Numbered from the stretch's first letter, positions 24,601-35,638 are shown. The stretch is DNA of 64,000 bases from Halocafeteria seosinensis (GCA_001687465.1 LVLI01000314.1:1-64000); one strand, 5' to 3'. A program made the numbers and translations. Notes: a model not told the origin generated them from the sequence alone.

Positions 24601-25518
24601 ATTGCCGTCATCATACCTTGGATCGTGGAGTTAACTTGTCTACAGTACTCTCTCGTCTCCTCTGCAAACAAGGCACACAACAAACGGAGAGTATGGGTAA
24701 CGAGAGCGATCACGTCTAATTGTTAGCTTACCTCCAGAAGTTGGGAACAAAGACCATGTCCACACATCTTGAACAGTGAGGTCGAAATCAACATTATCTC
24801 GAGGAACCACGTCCTCGTGGTCTTTTGAAGTCTCATCGCCTTCGCCATTGGCTGGAGCAGTCGATTCCTTAGCTTCTGGTTCTTCCGTCTCCGGAGGGGG
24901 TGATGGTTTTGGTTGTGGGTTATCGCCCTTATCTGTACCCTCCTTATCATCATCATCGACTTTCTTTTTATCATCGTCATCTTGTCTTTGGGGTTGCCTG
25001 CTGTTCTGAGGACGTGCGTTGTCGTCATCCTTTCCGCCGGAATAGTAATAGTAGTCGTCGTCGTCATCATCAAACGTGCCAGGCTGCTTGCCAGGATGTT
25101 TCTGAGGGGATACATCATCCCCACCATAATTATCGTCAGTTCCCTGCTGCTCGGGGGCTTTCGCTTGTCGACTAGGTTGGGGAACCACAGGTTCAGGATT
25201 CGAACTCCCACTCCCACCTGAGCTCGATGAGTGTCGTTCATCCCCCTGGATAAACATTGTAATAAATATAATGAAGACAAGGGTGCCAAATGTAGCAAGT
25301 AATGCTTTCTTCTTCCGATCGCCAGCTCTTGCACCATGGTCCTGGCTCGTAGACTCGTGGTGAGGGGCCAAAGGGACTCGATCGCGCTCAACATGGCCCG
25401 GTTCAAAGTCTATATCGTCCACATTGAAGCCATCATCGTCTCCATCCCCATTATCTGAAGAATCGGAGGAATCCGCCGGAGGACGACCCGGAAGTGGATT
25501 GGACGACCTTATTTGCAT
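21649..25518 (-). CDS. Membrane-anchored M3-family metallopeptidase (thimet oligopeptidase/MIP type)
   Basis: Ten exons with matching phases give 1091 residues: 25518-24732, 24661-24498, 24435-23763, 23700-23606, 23537-22710, 22648-22567, 22500-22396, 22332-22066, 21991-21942 and 21873-21649. The first 262 residues are unusual for the family. An acidic cytosolic-like segment is followed by one transmembrane helix (LLATFGTLVFIIFITMFI) and a long Asp/Pro/Ser-rich linker with poly-Asp and DYYYYSGG. The remaining part is an M3 peptidase with the zinc site TMFHEFGHGLHYIF (HExxH), then FSGLAIANDFVEVPSQVLEH and the C-terminal GYSSNYYTYLWSDV. The zinc-binding residues look intact, so it is probably active. 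Family members cleave short peptides in cytosol, mitochondria or plastids; a membrane anchor suggests secretory-pathway placement. The fifth exon's acceptor is the least certain junction. Confidence 0.82.
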
Positions 25519-26650
25519 GTTTCTTGCTTACTGTCTGAAACTTGCTCCATGACACGGAACGTGCATGCAGTACATATTCCCACACATACACAACACCGAA
25601 CACCACCATTACAGTGGGTACAAACATGGCAGTGATGACACAACTCGTATCCCAGAGGATGCCCATCCGGAATATCTTTGCTGAAGGGAACCAATTCTTC
25701 TGCAGTTCAAAAATTGATGTGAGGACGAGACGGATCAGGAGGAGATATTATCGAATCTCAACCCTTCAGAGGAAGGATGCACTACCCTGCTGCCGGCAGG
25801 CCGATAGCCTTGTAATCCCTTACAGTATCGCTGAATGAGAGATCATATTCCTCGAGTAAACCTTTTGTCCAGACTGTCACTGCTTCCGATGTAGCCTTGT
25901 TCACTTCAAATGGCTGGAGCCCCAGAGTCAGTTTATGCAGCTCATTATCGAATGTAGCGCGTAGCGTAGCGTAGTGTAAGCGGTATAACGAGCGTAGAAC
26001 TTCAATATAGACCCAGGGATGTAGCTGGAAGCTGTAAGACATACCTTGAATGCCAGCATCTCTCAAGTTTAATATATGGAAATGTAGTTGGATTGGAAGT
26101 CCCAGCTTCTTTTGCTTTTTGTATCTTATCAAGGAATGCATTAGCGACCAACTTACCGTGATTGGTGTTGTTGAGCCAGTGACCAAACTCCGAGGGACCG
26201 TGAACACTCGAATATGGCGATATAGAGTCCCTTCTCCTGCAGATGAATTTCACCAAAATTTTTCGATTGGGAAAACGCCTTCCTGATACCTGTCGGAGTC
26301 CTCTCGTTCGCTGGTCATGTCCCATCCAAAGGCTTCATCAAATAACCTGCATTAGAGTCATACCAATGCTAGGCTATTACGTTATTGGTACTGAAAGTCC
26401 TTGTTACTCAGTTTTAACAGCAAAATAAAGTCTATCACTCTCCGCAAGGTCCGAAAAGTGGCCAACGAAGCTGGACGTTTTATTCTTTGTACTCCTATTG
26501 TTATGCATGCGTCATCGCAGAATATGCATTTTGCAACTTTTCGTTCGGTATTGCGGTTAATGCCCACATCGAAGAACGAGTATAATAACCTAGTTTTCGG
26601 TGATTTGGCGCTGATTGCTACAAACTCGTCTCGGACAATGGGCGCTTCTG
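25451..26650 (-). CDS. Hypothetical membrane protein, exon structure unresolved
   Basis: Several minus-strand blocks look coding. A likely exon before 26355 ends ...LFDEAFGWDMTSERED and is followed by a GT-AG intron. Another block covers about 26260-26155. A third, about 26035-25810, contains SFQLHPWVYIEVLRSLY and WTKGLLEEYDLSFSDT. The last follows an acceptor near 25705 and has a strong transmembrane segment (VITAMFVPTVMVVFGVVYVW). The final frame ends at 25451, inside the first exon of the M3 peptidase gene on the same strand. Further upstream, 26650-26385 may hold another exon (YSFFDVGINRNTERKVAKC). The middle exons can be joined in more than one way and I do not recognise the family. Confidence 0.42.
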
Positions 26651-26655
26651 CCTAG

Positions 26656-27220
26656 GGGAACCCACTATCATCCCCTTCCTAGAAGAAACTCGTTATTTAT
26701 GAATAGTTAACTTACGTGTGAACCATGCTCGTACACATTGCTATTGTAAGTAAATGTACTAGGGGACAATTTAGCGAGCTCACTCGCCGAAATCTCTGTC
26801 CCGGGTTCTATTGCAGCGTCCCGGCCCTCAACGAGATCTGTATCTACAACAGTGGCACGCATCGTGTCGTTGCGCGTATCACGAGGGAATATAGATTTGT
26901 GATAACAAACCGATTGGTGGTGTTGTTGTAACCGAAAGACGAAGCGACTTGCTTAAACGAGGAGATCGGTTCCGGATAGAAACTTCGGGAACATGTGGCA
27001 TGTGATACGACCACCTTTATCCGGAGTCTTGGACAATTGACTCGAGTTTCTAGCACTTCTTGTTGGAAGACTACAGTATGCACATCACATATCTTTGGAG
27101 GTGCCGCTCTTTCTCATGAATGTAAACGTTCGAGGTAACGGAACTCACACACACACAAATGTGACAGATAGCCCACCGGCCGGGAAGTTGACCACATCCT
27201 CTTAACGAGGAGCGGTATGC
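26656..27220. other. Gene-poor stretch
   Basis: About 0.55 kb with only short overlapping open frames on both strands. The dispersed element copy at 27146-27215 lies at its right end. No gene is supported. Confidence 0.5.
27146..27215. repeat. Dispersed repeat copy 2: CA run plus hairpin-forming element
   Basis: This is the partner of 15135-15207. After a CA run it repeats tgtgacagatagcccaccg and keeps atcctctta-acgaggagcggt. The five-base-pair stem tcctc/gagga is conserved and the loop has changed from ttagc to ttaac. It sits just 5' of the decayed ankyrin gene. Confidence 0.7.
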
Positions 27221-27221
27221 G

Positions 27222-28063
27222 CCCGTGTTAAGCAGCGACGGGCCCGCTGTTCCTGCAGCCTTGCTGACATGCGCCGTGAGGGAACACAGCACTGGTTATG
27301 AAAAGACCTGCGAGAGGCTTGTGAAGCCCCAAGTCGTCTCACGGTTGATTTCCAAGTATCCTGCTCTAAATATCAATCAAGTCGCGTTGGATTAGGTACG
27401 CCTTGATTGCACCATTGAGGATCGCGAAAGTCTTGTGGAATGGAATATATTCCGTTTGTGCTGCAGGATGGTCGAGTTCCCGTCTATAGCGCATGTCAGC
27501 AAGGTTTCAAAGAAGTGGCTCGAGTTCTTCTCGATGCCTACCCGAAGGACATCGATAAGAAGAATCCAAAAGTATGTGTGCATTCCACTAATTACTATAA
27601 GAACGGGGAACCGGACTGTCACCGAATCTGATCGTGCAGTATCATAAAACTCCACTAAGTGCATGCATCTTGAAGCGAACCACACAGAATCCACTGCACT
27701 CGGCGTCATCATCAGCACACTATAACTTTTCCCCGCCAGAGGAAATAATTGATATGCTCGTGAATAAGTGTAGCGCGGATGTCAATCGAACAGATAAGAG
27801 TCAACATACCGGCTTGCATTGGGCAGCTCATGTTGGGCATTCCAGATTCTACTGGATTGTGGACGCGCAGACGTAACAGCGAAGAACTGGGTAAGTATAT
27901 TCCTAGTATGGGCGCTGTTTCCTACTCTTCATCGTGTGTGTTTTACTGATTATTTCAGGAAGGTCGAACATCCTACGACCTCGCTGCCAAAGCTGGCTAC
28001 ACAGAAGTAGCGACGATATTGAAGGACTATATGTCTCGAGAAGCGATACAGACGTATAGTTGA
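27222..28063 (+). pseudogene. Ankyrin-repeat gene with disrupted frame
   Basis: Exon-like blocks encode recognisable ankyrin repeats, for example VYSACQQGFKEVARVLLDAY, then after an intron (donor 27574, acceptor near 27632) NPLHSASSSAH and HTGLHWAAHVGH. After that GH, the first frame runs into a stop at 27876. The expected continuation (ILLDCGRADVTAKNW) lies in another frame. A normal intron (27891-27958) and a final exon (27959-28063: GRTSYDLAAKAGYTEVATIL) follow. Near 27394 an upstream block (VSRLISKYPALNINQVALD) also ends in a TAG exactly at the likely donor. Two lesions suggest a pseudogene, though a sequence error could explain one of them. The original function is unknown. Confidence 0.65.
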
Positions 28064-28314
28064 AAAGGAACCCTATCCCTTGGTTTATCTCTGAACTAAC
28101 CACCATACACAGGTTAAAGGCGAAGGAGCGTCAGCTCTCTTGAGCCAAACTCCTTTTCACTACATCATTGTTTCACGGCAACTTCTCTGAAGTTGCGCAC
28201 GGTATCCCATGAACCGGCTCGTCATGCATAGCTAGAGACTATAATGCGACATCCATGCAATCTTTAGCTCTTTACAGTGTTATCCATCAGGAGTTACAGG
28301 CGCGGACGATCACT

Positions 28315-29250
28315 CTAGACTCCTTCTATAGCGTGGCGAGATCCAGCACTCTTACTGCCTTTCGATCCCAGTCCACGCTTGGAGTCTGGGCGAGATTCGA
28401 CTGTGACAATTGAAGCAGCCCTTAGAAGTAAGGAAGCTAACAGTAAGGCGACAGATTCCTTTAGTCTATGTTTGCTATCTGGATTTGATTCCAAGCTATT
28501 TTGGAGATACCGCAGTATCCTCACCATGACGTTCAGTGTATCCACAAAGCAATGTTGCTTACCGTGCTCCTCTACGCTTGCTTGGTCCAACGTTTCTTTC
28601 AACCCGTAAGTAGATCGCAGTTCAGCCACGATGTGGGAAAATCTTTCAAAAGGAAGGACTCCAGAAGACCCTTGAGTAAGGTTTGTGCGGACAATTGACT
28701 CGTTTCCAGCGGTTGCGGCCTCCTCTTCTCTGACGAACCCCTCCGACGGTCGGTTTAACATGTTGAGTGACGAACCCCTCCGACGGTCGGTTTAACATGT
28801 TGAGTGCAGTTTCAATCTTGGATGAAAAGTTTTCAGTGGTAGATGCGGCCTCTGTACCACCCTGTTTGCTAAATAAGTGCGTTGCAGCGTGAGAGAGGAC
28901 TTCGCGGGTGAAGTCCTGAGATAGGAATTGAAGCCACGTATGGTACATTTTACTCTTGCAAAACTTGCAACGTCCATTTAGAGAAGCTTCAAACGCTAAG
29001 CTGGTTTCAAGAAGCATTCCCAGGTATCCTGTGCTGCAGCAAATAACGGCGAGGGATGTTAGTTTCTGTAGATGGTGCAACTGGCCTAAGGCATCGTCAG
29101 CAGAATGTTCGTTCGTCTCATTTTCGGGACCACTCCAAATGGCAAATTGCAATAGAAACTTGACAACTCTCCCCAGGTGCTCCCCGATAAGCTGAATAAG
29201 CCTCCCGGACCTGCACGCCCAAGTCCTCGCACCGGCTACCTAAGCCCGTT
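28315..29250 (-). pseudogene. Unrecognised gene broken by a 37-bp tandem duplication
   Basis: A minus-strand frame runs from about 29250 (HLGRVVKFLLQFAIWSGPEN) through Leu-rich helical sequence (LQKLTSLAVICCSTGYLGML) to ALNMLNRPSEGFV. There it shifts. A second frame restarts with the same MLNRPSEGFV and continues to a stop at 28315 (FERFSHIVAELRSTYGLKET...ESVALLLASLLLRAASIV). The shift comes from an exact 37-bp duplication at 28731-28804. Counting one copy only, the two frames join into a single helical protein segment. No ATG start is visible, so 5' exons lie further up or are lost. I do not recognise the family. The break may be real, a polymorphism or an assembly artefact. Confidence 0.55.
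28731..28804. repeat. Exact 37-bp tandem duplication
   Basis: The unit begins gacgaacccctccgacggtc and ends aacatgttgagt. It occurs twice head to tail with no mismatch (28731-28767 and 28768-28804). Because 37 is not a multiple of three, it shifts the reading frame of the minus-strand ORF that crosses it. Perfect identity suggests a recent event. Confidence 0.95.
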
Positions 29251-29831
29251 TCATCCTTCTTCAAATTTAGGATATCCTGTTGCAACTTTGTAGACCAATG
29301 TCAACTCTGACAAATGCCTTGATGTCATCAGTTGCACAAGCTCGACTTATCTTACATACTTTTGGGCTTGGTCAAATCTGTTACCTTTTCGGCGGCGGCG
29401 CAAACCAGACGGTGGAACGATGCGAGCTGCTTTCTATTATTCTCCAAGTCCTCTTGTGATATCGAGTCAGTGAACAATGACTTCATGGATGGATACTGAA
29501 GAACCTCATCCGTGCTCATGTTGCTTCCCAATTTGAATCACACGACCTTCAAGTTGAAGTAGGTATATCACTGACACCCACGAAGCAGATGAGTATAGAG
29601 CCCCATATTTCACTCTTGTTGGTGTTTCTGCCCCTGTAAACTCTCGTCAGACATTCATCTTACACAGTGCAGTCAAACTGTGCGCAAGAGAAAGACGAAA
29701 AGGTCTTGTAGCCCTTGTTTCAGTGGCTGAAACAGATCAGTCCGCTGGTTAGACTGCTCTATATCGCCGTATTTCAGTGAATTCTGCAAGTGTCCTAATC
29801 AAAGCAAGGAAGGAAATAAAGCACCAATAAG
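29251..29831. other. Intergenic or decayed stretch
   Basis: About 0.6 kb upstream of NOG1. Minus-strand fragments at 29250-29330 look weakly protein-like (QQDILNLKKDETGLG) and could be remnants of 5' exons of the broken gene. The part nearest 29831 must hold the NOG1 promoter. Nothing else is supported. Confidence 0.45.
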
Positions 29832-32134
29832 ATGCCGGTATATGACTTTAAGAGCATCGTCCCGGTGCCCGGGGCGAAAGAGATGGTTGACATCGTCCTC
29901 AGCCGAACCCAACGCAAAACTCCTACAGAGGTCCATCCGGGGTATAAGATCACTCGAATCCGTAATTTCTACATGAGGAAGGTCAAGTATGCAGCTTCGA
30001 CCTTCCACGATAAGTTGAAGCGAATACTGGATGACTTCCCACGCCTTGATGTAAGTGGCCCACTCAAATGTGGAGCGCTTGTTCGAGTCACCGCCGTAGT
30101 TCATGATGTATTTGTTGCAGGATATTCATCCTTTCTACGCCGATCTCATCAATGTCCTCTACGACCGTGATCACTACAAGCTGGCTCTGGGCCAGATTAA
30201 CATGTGCCGCAACGTCATTGATAACTTAGCAAAAGATTATGTGAAGCTTCTGAAATATGGAGACAGTCTCTTCCGCTGCAAACAACTAAAACGCGCCGCG
30301 CTAGGACGGTAAGTGTTAACTCGATTTCCTTTTCCGAAAAGATTCATCAAGTGTAGACATGATACCGCAAAATTTGATTTCTCCAGAATGTGCACCTTGA
30401 TGAAGAAACAAGGAGCGTCACTCGGCTACTTGGAAGAGGTTAGGAAACATCTTTCGCGTCTGCCAAGTATTGATCCAAATATGAGGACTTTCCTCGTAAC
30501 GGGATATCCTAATGTTGGTAAATCGTCTTTCATGAACAAGATAACTCGAGCAGAAGTTGATGTACAACCTTATGCCTTCACAACGAAGTCTCTGTTTGTG
30601 GGACACTTTGATCACAAATACGACCGATGGCAGGCGATAGACACTCCAGGTATCCTTGACCACTCCCTCGAGGACCGGAATACTATCGAAATGCAAGCGA
30701 TAACTGCTCTAGCGCATCTTCAGAGTACTGTTATCTTCTTTATAGATATAAGCCAGCAATGTGGTTACAGTATCGAGCAGCAAGTCAGTTTGCTGAAGAA
30801 CATCCAGCCTCTATTTGCGAACAAACCGCTAATGATCGTAGCGACGAAAGTAGATGCTCAACCATGGGATGATTTAGAGGAGAGTCAAAAGGACATGGTA
30901 TGTAGAAACTATATCCACGTTGGCCTGAAAAGACTGCCATACCAGCTCGTTTGACTGTCTTCAGATAATGGAAGTTGTCAAAGCTAACAAAGCGGAATTC
31001 CGGACACTAAGTAATTTTACTGAGGAAGGAGTCATGGATGTCAAAGCCAAGTCTTGTGAAATGTTATCAGCCGTTAGAGTATCACAGAAAGTGAAGTCTA
31101 AGCGTATTAATTCAGTCATGAACCGCTTGCAAGTTACAATGCCGAAGAAACGCGACAACAAAGAACGTCCCGCTCAAATCCCCGATTCCGTTGCTGCTAC
31201 GAAGAATGGGGACAATGAGCAAGAAGCTGATGAAGACGCTACCATGTCAGAAAGCCTTCATTCTATTGTCCGTGATCAGAGCATCATGGGAAGCGGTCCC
31301 GCAGGTAAAATCCTGGAGAAGGATCGCGAGCAGAGTCTTGGAGGACCCGGTGCATACTATGTTGACCACACTGCCGACTACATTCTGAAAGAAAGTGATT
31401 GGCGCCACGACGTCGTGCCAGAAATAATGGATGGAAAGAATATCGCAGACTTTATTGATCCGGATATTATGGAGAAGTTAGAGGCACTAGAGAAGGAAGA
31501 AGAAATGTTTGAACAACAGGAAGCGGAACGAGCTGCGACAGGGGCAGACCAAGAGGATGAAGAAGATGAAGAACAGAAAGCGCTAGTCGATGCAATCCGT
31601 AAGAAAAAGAAGATAATCCGTGCTAAGCATCAACGAGAAAAGGGGAAGAAAGGAAGTGTTGTCCCCCGTACGGCAAGACCACTAAGTTCAGAGGATATTG
31701 CAGCCCACTTGAAGGAGCGCAATATGGATGAATCGGAGGCAAATACCCGGGCCAAACAGATCGCCTCTCGCGAACGAAAACGAGGCCGCTCGTTGACAAG
31801 GAAGAAAGATACAACAAATGGAGACCAAGAAGACGCCGACGTAGATATGGATTTGGAAGGTGAGCAAACTGACAAGAAACGTGCACGCTCCAAATCCCGC
31901 GCTCGCTCGAAATCAGCTACTCCAAGGAGCCGCGAGTCCTCGGCCGTGGTTTCTCCAGGCGACCCTTATGCAAATATAACTCAGAAGAAGCAGGCTATCA
32001 AACACGCCAGACAAGTACAGCGGAAAGGTGCTCGTTCAGGTAAAAAGGGAGAGGCCGATCGCAGTATACCGGATCTCAAACCAAAGCATTTGAACTCTGG
32101 CAAGCGCGGTATTGGCGGAGCAGATCGTCGATAA
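29832..32134 (+). CDS. NOG1: Nucleolar GTP-binding protein 1 (NOG1/GTPBP4)
   Basis: Four exons (29832-30050, 30121-30308, 30387-30897, 30965-32134) encode 695 residues, near the usual 630-650. NOG1 is a circularly ordinary GTPase of 60S ribosomal subunit assembly in the nucleolus. The N-terminal helical domain is highly typical ([40 protein letters not shown]). The G domain shows G1 [16 protein letters not shown]3 IDTPGILD and G4 ATKVDAQPW. After a linker, the C-terminus is Lys/Arg-rich and low in complexity ([20 protein letters not shown]), as expected for a pre-rRNA and nucleolus-binding tail. All splice borders are GT-AG. Confidence 0.95.
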
Positions 32135-32605
32135 ACTGTATGGTGGGATTACCGTTGTATTGATTCAATTCTTGGTCAAGGTTCCATATTCGAAGCTTAA
32201 ACTGATAATTCTTAGAGGAATTGTGAAACTGTCGCAACTGGTCAAACAAACAAAATTCCACAATTCCACACGGAACTGCACCGACACCACACGGCAATCA
32301 TTCCCAAAATATTAGTGTACATTGTTAAGCATAAATGCATTCTCTTTCTTTCTCCAAATGGATTCCAAGACGTCTCATCCCTGTTGGTCGCTCTCCCCTG
32401 GGTTCCCCCCACGACACCGACCTGGGGCCTTTTTGTTGAACGATCTGTCGCTTCAAGCACGATTTCGGCGTGTATGTGAAGACCCCTCCAGATATTCATC
32501 GTCTACGGTTTGTTTTGCCGATGGTGGGCGAGCTCTTCAAGCACACAGTCATTGTGGAATAGTGTCACACTGACTATCTTGTGTTATTTTTAATTTGCAA
32601 TTATA
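32135..32605. other. Intergenic stretch
   Basis: About 0.5 kb between NOG1 and the E2-like gene, both on the plus strand. It should hold the NOG1 3' end and the next promoter. Only short frames with no motif are present. Confidence 0.6.
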
Positions 32606-34277
32606 ATGTTGCGCCGTCCTACAGCTCCCAGAAGACTGATATCTTCATTGCCATGGAGACGGCCAAATCAAGGCCTTCATACACGCCCATTACCGTCCCA
32701 GCGCATGGCCTTTGCGGCTCTAGTATCGCAGATGGCTCCCAGTATCGAAAGGAACTCCCAGATTTCCCAGATCGGTGTAAGGAACTTACGGAATAGGAGG
32801 TTGAAAATGTGCTTCTCGAGCAGTGCTGGCGTCAACGTGAATCCCATCATTATATCGATGCCTGCACTGTCCCCGACCATGTCCAAGGGCAAGATTTCGA
32901 AGTGGAATGTTAGTGAAGGCGATGAGCTAACACCAGGGAAAGTCCTGTGCGAAATTGAAACGGATAAAGCAACTGTAGATTTCGAGAACCAGGTAGGTGC
33001 CTATAGAAGTGGTTTGCTTGGGTTTACTGGTAAATGCTGCAACATCAATGTTGCTTTTGTGTGTGCCTGTGCAGGATGAAGGATATCTGGGGAAGATTTT
33101 GCTCCCAGAAGGATCAGAGGACGTTCCCGTCGGAGACACCATTGCGTACATGGTGGAAACCAAAGAAGAGGCTGAACAGCTGGCCAACATGGATGCTATG
33201 GAAGTTAAAGGTGAAGCTAGTGCAGCGCAAACTCAAGAAAGCCCTTCTACCAGTTCGTCCGAATCTCCAAGTAGTTCATCGGCTGCTTCTTCTTCAGACG
33301 GTGCGTTTGATGGTTCTTTAGTCATGCCTTCGGCTAGACATTTACTTATTCATATGGGGGTTAATCCATCTCAAGTAAGAGGCACCGGCAAAGGAGGAAG
33401 AATTACCAAAGGGGATGTACTGGGGTATCTAGAAAGCGGTCAACCAACCACGGGCAAAGCGGATTCCCATATAACAACGTCTTCGGGGTCTCAAGCATTG
33501 CAATCCACAAGTCAACAGTCTGCAACCCCTCAACAATCCCCCTCGCAAGGAGTATCGTCTTCAACAACTAGTATCACCACTCCACGGGGAAAGTATCGAG
33601 ATGAAAAAGCTTCAGGAGTGAGGAAGGTTATTGCGCAACGCTTAACTGAGAGCAAGAGCAACAACCCGCACCTCTACGTTATTATGGACTGCCAAACGGA
33701 TAAACTAATAGCTCTAAGAAAGTCTCTAAAAGAAAGTGGCGCCAACGTGTCTATGAATGATCTTGTAGTTAAAGCGGCGGCCAAGTCTCTAAAGGACGTA
33801 CCTGAAGCTAATGTGACGTACAATCCCAGCACAGGAGAAATAGAACCATGCTCCAGTATAGATATTAGCGTCGCTGTGGCCACTGAAGGAGGTTTAATTA
33901 CCCCAATAGTGCAGAATGCAGATAAAATTGGTTTGTTGGAGATGAACGAAAACATTAAAGACCTAGCCAAACGAGCTCGTGCTGGAAAACTGCAACCTGA
34001 AGAGTATCAGGGTGGTTCGTTCACAATAAGTAATCTTGGAATGTTTGGAATCGACGAGTTTACCGCAGTAATCAACCCACCGCAAGCGTGCATCATGGCA
34101 GTAGGCCAGGGCCAGCGACATCTAAGAAGGTCTGCTGAAGGGGCTGAGCCGGAGCCTGCGACGATAATGAGTGTGCAGTTAAGTGCAGATAGGCGTGCTG
34201 TGGATGAAATGAGCAGCGGCCAGTTTCTCCAGGTATTTCAGCGATATATAGAGCAGCCTCATTTACTTGTAACGTAG
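32606..34277 (+). CDS. Pyruvate dehydrogenase complex E2-like / protein X (E3BP)-like subunit
   Basis: Two exons (32606-32992 and 33075-34277) encode 529 residues. The start is an Arg-rich, Ser-containing mitochondrial-type presequence (LRRPTAPRRLISSLPWRRPN). A lipoyl domain follows with the modified lysine in IETDKATVDFE. Next is a Ser-rich linker and the E1/E3-binding domain (PSARHLLIHMGVNPSQVRGT...GRITKGDVLGYL). The C-terminal acyltransferase fold is well conserved (FTISNLGMFGIDEFTAVINP). However, the catalytic motif near the end, normally DHRVVDG, reads DRRAVDE: the histidine is Arg and the glycine is Glu. Loss of that His is the mark of animal protein X (PDHX), which binds E3 but does not transfer acetyl groups. 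I infer a structural E3-binding role, or an impaired E2. A second, intact E2 would be expected elsewhere. Confidence 0.85.
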
Positions 34278-34314
34278 GAATGCAAACAACAGGTTAACGT
34301 CTTATGCCTTTTCT

Positions 34315-34935
34315 CTATTGACTTCGTTCTCTTCGCCTGCCTCTTTCACTGAGTTCAACTCCTTCTTGTCCACCTGCCGGCGTCCGTGTCAGACGATAAC
34401 TCCATAAATCGGCGTGAGCCTTGTTATCTCGAACTACGCTTCCGCTACTGCTCTTGGTTACCAGTTGCTGGTTGCTAATGCTTCTCGGGCTTACTTTTCC
34501 GAGCACATTGTTGACACTCTTCACATTCTGAAGGTACACGTGATTCATAGAAGCCTGAGTTCTAATGCGTGGGGGGCCTTGGCTCAGTCTACTCGTCCGA
34601 GGTGAGAAGCGTTTTCCAGACTGATATAGCTCTGCCTCCTTCAAGGAAGCGGTGGAACGTTTGGGTTGAGCGTTTTCTCCCATTGGCTTGGTGGCGATAC
34701 CGTTTGCACGAGGGGATTGATTTCGCTCGGCCCTATTCACGGGCGAATTAACCCATGATTGTGGAGGGATTGTGGCCTCAGCCAGTTGCCGTTGCCGTTC
34801 TTTTCTCTTCCTCTCAGCCTTTTCTTCCCCACAACATCGGTTTCCATATTGAGAGCAATAGAATCCTATCAAAGTGCACACAACAGCCAAAATCACAAGT
34901 ATTGCCACGACCCAACCTGCGCTCAGATCTGCCAT
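34315..34935 (-). CDS. Small single-pass membrane protein
   Basis: A 206-residue protein from ATG 34935. The frame is open further up to 35187, but this ATG precedes a clear membrane segment (WVVAILVILAVVCTLIGFYC). A dibasic coiled stretch follows (EEKAERKRKERQRQLAEA), then a long basic, Ser/Pro/Gln-rich tail without a domain. The topology suggests a short lumenal N-terminus and a cytosolic tail. No family is recognised. It ends 37 bp from the convergent E2-like gene. Confidence 0.6.
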   Translation of the reverse strand: MADLSAGWVVAILVILAVVCTLIGFYCSQYGNRCCGEEKAERKRKERQRQLAEATIPPQSWVNSPVNRAERNQSPRANGIATKPMGENAQPKRSTASLKEAELYQSGKRFSPRTSRLSQGPPRIRTQASMNHVYLQNVKSVNNVLGKVSPRSISNQQLVTKSSSGSVVRDNKAHADLWSYRLTRTPAGGQEGVELSERGRRRERSQ

Positions 34936-35638
34936 CTCTGTCTTCCCCGGGGGACAACGGGCTACAAGATACCTGCAAGTATGTACACGGGGATATACAT
35001 AGTACGCGATGTGATCATCATTCTTCACATGTAATTTACAATGCTTAAGCGTTTGGACTGCCTTATAGACTGCCAGGCGCTGCATAGGGTATGGCCAACG
35101 GCTGTACCGACGGTGGCTGCCGTTAGGTTGAGTGAGGCCTTGGGAAAGTCCACAGTCACTGGCACAGTGGGACCCTCTGACTCCCAAACAAAAAGCATCT
35201 CATTAATCTGCGTTAAAGCCCTGACTAGTACGAGTAGAACTCCGAGGTTTGTACCACTGCACTTGGTATACTGTAGTCAACGCTCTCGATACAACCGCCT
35301 TGAAACTGTGAAACAGTGTGAAAGCTTTCAAAAGGAACCCGTATAGTTTAAACAAGTGTCACATGGTACTCGTAAATGCTTGTGTGAAGCAACTATATGG
35401 TTTTATACAAAACTACAAAAGCTTCCATTAACTATTCTTGAAGAGAAAGAAAGGAGACAGATGCAACGACGATGGTGCTTGTAGTAGCATGACTGTTGGG
35501 ATCGGTGAATGTTACAAGCAGATGCATAAGTGTGATTGATATACGCTGCACAACGCAATTACTTCATTTGCGTTCACATAAGCAGGAACGTACCCAAACA
35601 CTTTACCCAATGAGAGTATGTTACGACTAAGCATTGGA
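34936..35638. other. Intergenic stretch
   Basis: About 0.7 kb upstream of the small membrane-protein gene and downstream of the glycosyltransferase gene. Short frames only; nothing is supported. Confidence 0.55.

Noticed and set aside
24776-25221. Plus-strand hydrophobic ORFs opposite the Asp-rich linker
   Set aside because: Antisense of GAT/GAC runs always reads as Ile/Val/Ser-rich; this is a compositional artefact, not a membrane protein.
24723-25406. 227-codon minus-strand ORF overlapping exon 1 of the M3 peptidase gene in another frame
   Set aside because: Its composition (runs of M, T and K) is what a shifted reading of GAT-rich codons gives. The other frame joins in phase with nine further exons.
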